From NCBI GenBank assembly GCA_963663675.1, contig OY760498.1, positions 1,240,001-1,304,000 on the forward strand: 64,000 nt of DNA. Direction: 5' to 3'. This stretch comes from CAINVV01 sp963663675. Lineage in GTDB: Bacteria > Bacteroidota > Bacteroidia > Bacteroidales > Prolixibacteraceae. Every line of letters begins with the position of its first letter. Positions within the stretch are counted from its first letter, which is position 1. Position numbers and translations under genes: made by a program. The notes below the pieces were generated by a model. That model was not told the DNA's origin, did no database searches, and worked only from the letters and a program-made list of their open reading frames with translations. This document shows positions 63,581 to 64,000 of the stretch, piece after piece.

Positions 63581-63999
63581 GGTACATCAGTTGTGGGATA
63601 ATTGTTTGACATTTCGATCATTACACCTTCCTTTAAGGAAAAATGCGTATGGATCAGCTCCCTGATATGTAATTCCCGAAGAATGAAATTAATAAAAATG
63701 GTGGCAATAATGATCATTTCAACCCTGTTTTTATCCACTCCGGGAATATGAGAGCGTTCATCCCGGGTAACGGAGATCAGCGAACTGTGTATCCGGTGAA
63801 ATTCGTTGAGCGGAAAAAAGGAAGATGTTCTCATGGTTGCATCAGGCTCTTTTCCTTCCAGGATGTCCATCAAAGTATCGAAAGCTCCTGAGCAACCCAC
63901 CAAAACCTTAGGCATATGAGTGTTACATATCTCTTTCAGCGTTTTGAGATGTTCATTGAACCAGTTTTCAATACCGGCAATTTCCTGTTGTGTGGGCGG
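63574..63999 (-). CDS. Ppx/GppA-type phosphatase, C-terminal part (partial)
   Basis: 142 codons of a gene continuing past the window's right end. The translation includes VLVGCSGAFDTLMDILEG, NEFHRIHSSLISVTRDERSHIPGVDKNRVEMIIIATIFINFIL and a short tail, typical of the second ASKHA lobe of exopolyphosphatase/guanosine pentaphosphatase proteins. The stop overlaps the start of the sigma-54 activator gene, indicating co-transcription. Function is inferred from the family. Confidence 0.82.
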   Translation of the reverse strand, partial: PPTQQEIAGIENWFNEHLKTLKEICNTHMPKVLVGCSGAFDTLMDILEGKEPDATMRTSSFFPLNEFHRIHSSLISVTRDERSHIPGVDKNRVEMIIIATIFINFILRELHIRELIHTHFSLKEGVMIEMSNNYPTTDVPC

Positions 64000-64000
64000 A

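Noticed and set aside
1..64000. CRISPR arrays, rRNA genes, insertion sequences
   Set aside because: No regularly spaced direct repeats, no rRNA sequence and no transposase gene or IS ends were seen.

Overview
The window looks like a Bacteroidota chromosome, probably Bacteroidales/Marinilabiliales-like; the family cannot be fixed from sequence alone. Support comes from TAnnTTTG-type -7 promoter boxes, a CarboxypepD-regulated outer-membrane receptor, class I fumarase, type III pantothenate kinase, secreted Tat-exported Gfo/Idh/MocA proteins, DUF1080 and DUF6807 sugar-related proteins, NamZ (DUF1343), and integrases of the Bacteroidetes type.

Layout. 1-8.3 kb: the 3' end of ispE, then a leftward run nadB-nadC-coaX-OMP-lptC-ppiD (NAD and CoA synthesis followed by envelope biogenesis). 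8.3-18.7 kb: a secreted orphan, a Gfo/Idh/MocA protein, a large outer-membrane receptor, a nuclease-fold/beta-helix lipoprotein/sodium symporter/NamZ group. 18.9-32.3 kb: a serine hydrolase that keeps only the C-terminal part of a GH3 domain, DUF1080, NIPSNAP, a Nudix-type regulator with a degenerate Nudix box facing a large palindrome, CoA-binding and DsbA/FrnE-like proteins, a DUF6807/Gfo-Idh-MocA/UroD-like group, a broken LOG-family gene, TauE/SafE with DUF1634, and a GNAT acetyltransferase.

32,419-47,100 is a 14.7-kb integrative element inserted in the 3' end of tRNA-Val(TAC). It is bounded by 47-bp direct repeats. It carries paired GTTTAAAC boxes near both ends and supplies a new terminator for the tRNA. 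Its left half is satellite- or plasmid-like: integrase, leftward XRE regulator, excisionase-like HTH proteins, SF3 helicase, an iteron-like region, a Toprim primase and a second integrase. Its right half is a compact phage-tail-like module (tail completion-like protein, 781-aa tape-measure protein, 571-aa tail protein, further small proteins). I recognise no capsid, portal, terminase, lysis or conjugation gene. This is one of the two most interesting parts of the window.

47.2-60.2 kb: fumarase, an NAD(P)-binding protein, an Omp85-like barrel, endonuclease IV, sialate O-acetylesterase, a PhzF protein, a frameshifted creatininase-family gene and a large secreted beta-helix protein. 60.25-61.2 kb is the second highlight: about 0.95 kb without a credible protein gene. 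On the minus strand it reads as a promoter, many short hairpins capped by GNRA/UUCG tetraloops, and two strong 3' hairpins, the last followed by a U-rich run. I propose a large structured noncoding RNA. The window ends with a lipid kinase, a sigma-54 activator that lacks a DNA-binding domain, and the end of a Ppx/GppA-type phosphatase gene.
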